6,376 nucleotides of DNA from the NCBI GenBank assembly GCA_028679495.1, contig JAJRBK010000100.1, forward strand, positions 1-6,376, written 5' to 3'. Every line of letters begins with the position of its first letter. The stretch's first letter is position 1. A program made the position numbers and the translations under genes. Below the pieces are notes generated by a model. It was not told the DNA's origin and searched no databases. It worked only from the letters and a program-made list of their open reading frames with translations. Of the stretch, positions 5,574 through 6,376 are shown in pieces. The stretch is from Methanobacteriota archaeon (GTDB lineage Archaea; Halobacteriota; Bog-38; Methanoflorentales; Methanoflorentaceae).

Positions 5574-6376
5574 ATGGTCACTATTAACTGGGAGTCGCGT
5601 CATTATAAAATTATCTGTCCTAGCTGCCACTCCGACATAAATCACGGTTACACACTGCAATGCGCGTGCGGCGACGCACTTCCACGCTCGATCTACAAGA
5701 CCAAGCACCTAACGATTAGCAGCGAAAAAAGTATATGGCGATTTGCTGAATGGTTGCCGACACAAGATATACTACAAACGCGCGGCCGGGCGATAACTTA
5801 TAAAAGCACGGAACTAGCGCGGGAACTGGGGCTCGAGAAGCTCTTTATAGGGTTTAGCGGGTTTTGGCCCGAAAGAGGGGCAACACTTGAAACGTGCAGC
5901 TTTAAAGAACTAGAGTCACCCCCCACGATCCAGCGAGCTTTGGAATGTGGCGTTAAAACGCTGGTTGTTTCATCAGTGGGTAATACTGCGCGTGCATTTG
6001 CTCACACCGTTTCAACGAGTACATCGAACATAAAGCTGCTACTCGTAGGGCTTGAAAGCTCGTTTGGAAAGTTCTGGCTGCCCGAACCACCTTCTGATAA
6101 TGTTAAGGTCATCCTGCTGAAAAGTGGCAATGACTACGCTGATGCGATAGCGTTTGGAAATAGACTTGGATCGCTGCCAGGACTCGTAAACGAAGGGGGA
6201 GCCCGCAATGTGGCGCGGCGTGATGGGATGGGTACAGTCATGTTAGATGCTGCCGCGACTATTGGACGCACTCCTGATCATTACGTTCAAGCCGTTGGAA
6301 GCGGTACGGGGGGTATTGCAGCGTGGGAGGCAGCGCTTCGTCTTAAAGACGATGGGAGATCTTTCAAAGGCGCTCT
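5574..6376 (+). CDS. Cysteate synthase, PLP-dependent (partial, runs off the right edge)
   Basis: An open frame runs from ATG at 5574 to the window end: 267 codons plus 2 bases, of an expected total somewhat above 400. Cysteate synthase joins phosphoserine and sulfite to L-cysteate, the entry to coenzyme M in Methanosarcina-type archaea. It belongs to the threonine-synthase-like PLP family. Visible features are an N-terminal zinc-ribbon-like pair (C15, C18 and C30, C32), the YIGFSG-like segment FIGFSGFWPERGA, TCSFKELE with the PLP lysine K111, the SVGNTARAF asparagine loop, EGGARNVARRDGMGTVMLDA, and the phosphate-binding loop AVGSGTGGIAAWEA. These match remembered Methanosarcina cysteate synthase better than ordinary threonine synthase. 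An in-frame TAA at 5568 fixes the ATG as the first start. The gene diverges from the hdr-mmp16 operon. The C-terminal part cannot be judged. Confidence 0.92.
   Translation, partial: MVTINWESRHYKIICPSCHSDINHGYTLQCACGDALPRSIYKTKHLTISSEKSIWRFAEWLPTQDILQTRGRAITYKSTELARELGLEKLFIGFSGFWPERGATLETCSFKELESPPTIQRALECGVKTLVVSSVGNTARAFAHTVSTSTSNIKLLLVGLESSFGKFWLPEPPSDNVKVILLKSGNDYADAIAFGNRLGSLPGLVNEGGARNVARRDGMGTVMLDAAATIGRTPDHYVQAVGSGTGGIAAWEAALRLKDDGRSFKGA

Overview
The window comes from an archaeon of the methanogen or anaerobic methanotroph/alkanotroph type. It carries soluble heterodisulfide-reductase genes (hdrC-hdrB-hdrA), a methanogenesis-marker-16 family gene and the beginning of a cysteate synthase gene. 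Archaeal TATA boxes, GGAGG/GGTGA ribosome binding sites and a tRNA-Pro without an encoded CCA fit this. Cysteate synthase is the coenzyme M entry enzyme of Methanosarcina-type (class II) lineages, so Methanomicrobia, Syntropharchaeia or ANME-type archaea are the best guesses. I cannot name the genus.

Layout from left to right: tRNA-Pro(GGG) on the minus strand (28-101) with its own TATA box; a 177-base gene-free stretch; then a four-gene minus-strand operon read right to left, hdrC (5397-4834), hdrB (4844-3918), hdrA (3916-1568) and mmp16 (1541-279). A 176-base divergent promoter region (5398-5573) follows. The plus-strand cysteate synthase gene starts at 5574 and runs off the right edge.

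All protein genes relate to coenzyme M (CoM). Cysteate synthase makes the sulfonate precursor. The marker-16 protein (DUF39 plus ferredoxin domain) is a candidate for the last, reductive thiolation step. HdrABC-type complexes reduce the CoM-CoB heterodisulfide or similar disulfides and exchange electrons with ferredoxin.

The Hdr proteins are not standard. The N-terminal CCG domain of HdrB has lost two of its five usual cluster cysteines to serine and gained two cysteines elsewhere. The MvhD-like tail of HdrA keeps its fold signature but has lost essentially all [2Fe-2S] ligands. One HdrA ferredoxin motif has Gly in place of Cys. Together with the operon link to mmp16, this suggests a specialised Hdr complex, possibly supplying electrons for CoM synthesis rather than serving only as the respiratory heterodisulfide reductase. 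That last point is a hypothesis.
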